Below, one piece after another: positions 34,204-36,081 of a stretch of 36,081 nt of DNA. The position numbers and the translations under genes are program-made. The notes below the pieces were generated by a model. That model had not been told where the DNA came from. It saw only the letters and a list, made by a program, of their open reading frames with translations, and did not search any database. This stretch comes from Catenovulum sp. 2E275 (GTDB lineage: Bacteria; Pseudomonadota; Gammaproteobacteria; Enterobacterales; Alteromonadaceae), in assembly GCF_025515275.1 (NCBI RefSeq), contig NZ_JAOPFU010000041.1:1-36081 (forward strand). Direction: 5' to 3'. Positions within the stretch are counted from its first letter, which is position 1. Each line of letters starts with the position of its first letter.

Positions 34204-34281
34204 AGGTTGTGTGTTAAGTAAAACCTTTGTTGTATCTCCCTATGTTGCCGCTGCATGAGAAATCATCCAGCGGTTTTTTTT
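34204..34281 (+). ncRNA. Putative small RNA, unit 2 (homologue of unit 1)
   Basis: A 78-base unit following the membrane-protein gene. It shares GTGTGTTAA and the 15-mer TTGTTGTATCTCCCT (34227-34241) with unit 1. The terminator hairpin CCGCTG/CAGCGG (34248-34273) has a different inner stem, ATGA/TCAT with GAAA loop, but the same layout, and ends in eight T. It may be an independent RNA (TTGAAC at 34174-34179 and TCTATT at 34198-34203, 18 bp apart, are a possible promoter) or a 3'-UTR RNA and terminator of the membrane-protein gene. Confidence 0.6.
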
Positions 34282-34304
34282 ATCTTAAATCGGCCATTTA
34301 ATTG

Positions 34305-34841
34305 CTAAAAACTCGAATTAGGTTGTTTTAAAAATTCAAGTTCAGCTTGGCTCGATTCCCGCCCTAAAATTTTGTTTCTGTGTGGATAGCGGCCAAATCT
34401 ATCAATAATTTTTTTGTGTTGAATCTCAAAATCTAAATTGTATTGATTGCCCAGCTCAGTAAATAATTTAAGCGCTTGCTGGTGGATTAGTTTAGATTCG
34501 CTGTGCATAAATGGCATATATAAAAATGCACACTCGGTTTGAGATAATCGTTTATCAAACCCTTTTTGAATTGCTTCCTGCGCTAAGATTAGGGCGACAT
34601 TATCAAATGCAAATGCTGCAGGTGTATCGCGGTACATATTGCGTGAAAACTGATCCAATAAAATAATTTCGGCTAATGAACCCAAAGCAGAATTTCGCCA
34701 TAAATATAATTCACCTTGTGCCGCTTGTTTATGCAAAGCTTCAAATTGGGTTGAGATTTGCTGATCCAGTTCTAAACTTTTAGTAAACCAGTCTTTAAGG
34801 GTTAATTGATTAAACCAAAAATCAATGACTTGCTGATACAT
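34305..34841 (-). CDS. DUF924 family protein
   Basis: A 178-residue protein of the DUF924 family, TPR-like helical, function unknown. Hallmarks are the start VIDFWFNQ, WRNSALGSLAEIILLDQFSRNMYRDTPAAFA (key residues LDQFSRN), FLYMPFMHSE and RFGRYPHRN. Length is typical. The residues DQFSRN and HSE may form a polar pocket; enzymatic activity is not established. It lies downstream of the aldo/keto reductase gene but is separated by a strong hairpin. Confidence 0.93.
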   Translation of the reverse strand: MYQQVIDFWFNQLTLKDWFTKSLELDQQISTQFEALHKQAAQGELYLWRNSALGSLAEIILLDQFSRNMYRDTPAAFAFDNVALILAQEAIQKGFDKRLSQTECAFLYMPFMHSESKLIHQQALKLFTELGNQYNLDFEIQHKKIIDRFGRYPHRNKILGRESSQAELEFLKQPNSSF

Positions 34842-34871
34842 TTTTCTACCTGCCGGGGTTTATTGGATAAC

Positions 34872-34908
34872 GAATAAGCAGACTGTTAAAACGGCAGTCT
34901 GCTTATTC
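34872..34908 (-). terminator. Strong hairpin after the aldo/keto reductase gene
   Basis: GAATAAGCAGACTG and CAGTCTGCTTATTC form a perfect 14-bp stem with a nine-base loop, 18 bases beyond the stop of the minus-strand reductase. A T-rich 3' arm but no run of T follows, so termination may be partial. Confidence 0.65.
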
Positions 34909-34925
34909 ATAATGTGATTATTGAC

Positions 34926-35978
34926 TTAAAATGGTGCTGGAAAATCTCTTAATACATCAGAAACTTGAGTTAATGCCTCTTCTGATAACTCAATTTCAAA
35001 CGCGGCAATATCCTCTTTTAATTGTGCCATTGAGGTTGCGCCAATAATAGTTGAAGTAACGCCATCAACTTGTTTGCACCAAGCTAAAGCGAGCTGACTT
35101 GAGGTGATATTAAATTCTTTGGCGATTTGCATATAACGGCTTACCGCTTGATGAGTGCATTCGGTATCGCGGAATAATCCATTACGCTGAGCATGACACC
35201 AGCGGCTCCCGGCAGGGCGGGCACCGTTTAAATATTTGCCTGATAAAACCCCTCCGGCAAGCGGCGACCACGGCAAATAAGCAACATTTTGGTGGACACA
35301 GTTTTCAATTAAATAAGGCCAGTCTTTGGTATGTAGCAGGTTAAATTCATTTTGAATTGAGGTCACTCTGGCGAGGTTATGTTCTTCACTTAATTTAATA
35401 TATTGATTAATGCCCCACGGGGTATCGTCAGATAAACCAAAATGACGGATCTTACCTTGTTTTATGGCGTTATCTATGGCCTGTAAAATATCTAACATGC
35501 CTGCGGTATGCTCTTCTGCATTTACATCGCTAAACGAAATAAAGTTAGGGTGATGTTTGCCAAAATGTGGAGAGGTGCGGTTTGGCCAGTGCAGTTGGTA
35601 TAAATCAATATAATCGGTTTGCAAACGTTTGAGCGAAGCATCAATTGCCTCTGTTACAGTTTGGCCGGTAATATCGCCGCCATTTCTGACATAAGGTAGG
35701 CCATTACCGGCTATTTTGCTGGCTAGGATAAAGTCTTCGCGTCGGTGGGTATTATCTTTTAACCAGTTACCGATAATGGTTTCTGTGCCGCCATAGGTTT
35801 TTTCACTTGGTGGCACAGGGTACATTTCAGCGGTATCAATAAAATTAATGTTTTGATCTAATGCATATTCAATTTGTTCGTTGGCCTCTTGCTGGGTATT
35901 TTGATTGCCCCAAGTCATAGTCCCTAAACAGATTTCTGAAACGGATAAACCGCTTGCACCGAGAGTTTTAAATTTCAT
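34926..35978 (-). CDS. tas: Tas-type NADP(H)-dependent aldo/keto reductase
   Basis: A 350-residue TIM-barrel oxidoreductase that should reduce carbonyl substrates with NADPH. The catalytic tetrad is in place: Asp48, Tyr53 (IDTAEMYP), Lys88 (ASKIAG) and His130 (LYQLHWPN). Blocks LGTMTWGNQN, AEMYPVPP, TDYIDLYQLHWPNR, LPWSPLAGGVLSGKYLNGA and STIIGAT follow the E. coli Tas pattern (346 residues). The physiological substrate is uncertain. It lies just downstream of a NorR-type gene on the same strand; whether NorR controls it cannot be said. Confidence 0.9.
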   Translation of the reverse strand: MKFKTLGASGLSVSEICLGTMTWGNQNTQQEANEQIEYALDQNINFIDTAEMYPVPPSEKTYGGTETIIGNWLKDNTHRREDFILASKIAGNGLPYVRNGGDITGQTVTEAIDASLKRLQTDYIDLYQLHWPNRTSPHFGKHHPNFISFSDVNAEEHTAGMLDILQAIDNAIKQGKIRHFGLSDDTPWGINQYIKLSEEHNLARVTSIQNEFNLLHTKDWPYLIENCVHQNVAYLPWSPLAGGVLSGKYLNGARPAGSRWCHAQRNGLFRDTECTHQAVSRYMQIAKEFNITSSQLALAWCKQVDGVTSTIIGATSMAQLKEDIAAFEIELSEEALTQVSDVLRDFPAPF

Positions 35979-35989
35979 GCGATTACCTT

Positions 35990-36081
35990 TTAAATTAACT
36001 GCTTTTTAATTTGAATACCTAAACGTTTTGCTAACCTTACCAGATTAGCTCTGTCGGTGGACAGTTGTTTTGCGGCCGAAC
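35990..36081 (-). CDS. norR: 3' end of a NorR-type sigma-54 activator (partial)
   Basis: The last 29 residues of a protein entering from the right edge, ending with TAA at 35990. AAKQLSTDRANLVRLAKRLG matches the C-terminal Fis-type helix-turn-helix of NorR (compare the E. coli ending with ANLHRLAKRLG), the nitric-oxide-responsive activator of norVW and related genes. Only the DNA-binding end is visible, so the sensor and AAA domains cannot be checked. Confidence 0.6.
   Translation of the reverse strand, partial: SAAKQLSTDRANLVRLAKRLGIQIKKQLI

Noticed and set aside
1-36081. CRISPR arrays, tRNA/rRNA genes, intact insertion sequences, prophage genes
   Set aside because: None found on reading both strands; the only repeats are those listed.

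Overview
The window reads as chromosome of an AT-rich, free-living gammaproteobacterium, most likely an Alteromonadales member (a Catenovulum-like marine genus is possible, but this is inference). Pointers are the bacterial-type glyQ/glyS pair, the srkA-dsbA pair arranged as in E. coli, a CcoG oxidase-assembly protein, TrmL, a rhombosortase-target lipoprotein, and many outer-membrane and lipoprotein genes. No tRNA, rRNA, CRISPR array or intact insertion sequence was found.

Layout. 1-2225: the tail of an unknown gene, a LysR regulator and three small unknown genes. 2473-8044: a translationally coupled SMC-like operon (MksB-, MksE- and MksF-like) in the order B-E-F with no nuclease subunit, followed by an anchored helical-repeat protein. 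9584-18926: mostly housekeeping genes (GNAT acetyltransferase, glyQS, a small lipoprotein, dsbA, srkA, ccoG, a small exported protein, a membrane diguanylate cyclase).

19041-24223 is the most interesting part. It holds an exported Ser/Thr/Asn/Gln-rich protein ending in 14 tandem tetrapeptides, an outer-membrane barrel, a convergent subtilisin-like protease, and an ECF sigma/anti-sigma/lipoprotein operon. Three promoters (before the repeat protein, the protease and the sigma gene) share a GGAATAAAT element and a CGTTA element at 15-16 bp spacing. I read this as a self-contained, autoregulated cell-surface system. The protease N-terminus carries a similar tetrapeptide-like segment. A rhombotarget lipoprotein lies next to it on the other strand.

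25399-36081: a lone altronate dehydratase, trmL, a barrel-like protein started by TTG, two medium-chain reductases with a divergent LysR regulator and two operator-like dyads, an S4 RNA-binding protein, and a large unknown membrane protein. That membrane protein is bracketed by two homologous small-RNA-like units whose terminator hairpins differ in sequence but keep the same fold. A DUF924 protein, a Tas-type aldo/keto reductase and the 3' end of a NorR-type activator close the window. An ~80-bp degenerate repeat with CCTC/GAGG ends occurs at both 52-132 and 27640-27716.
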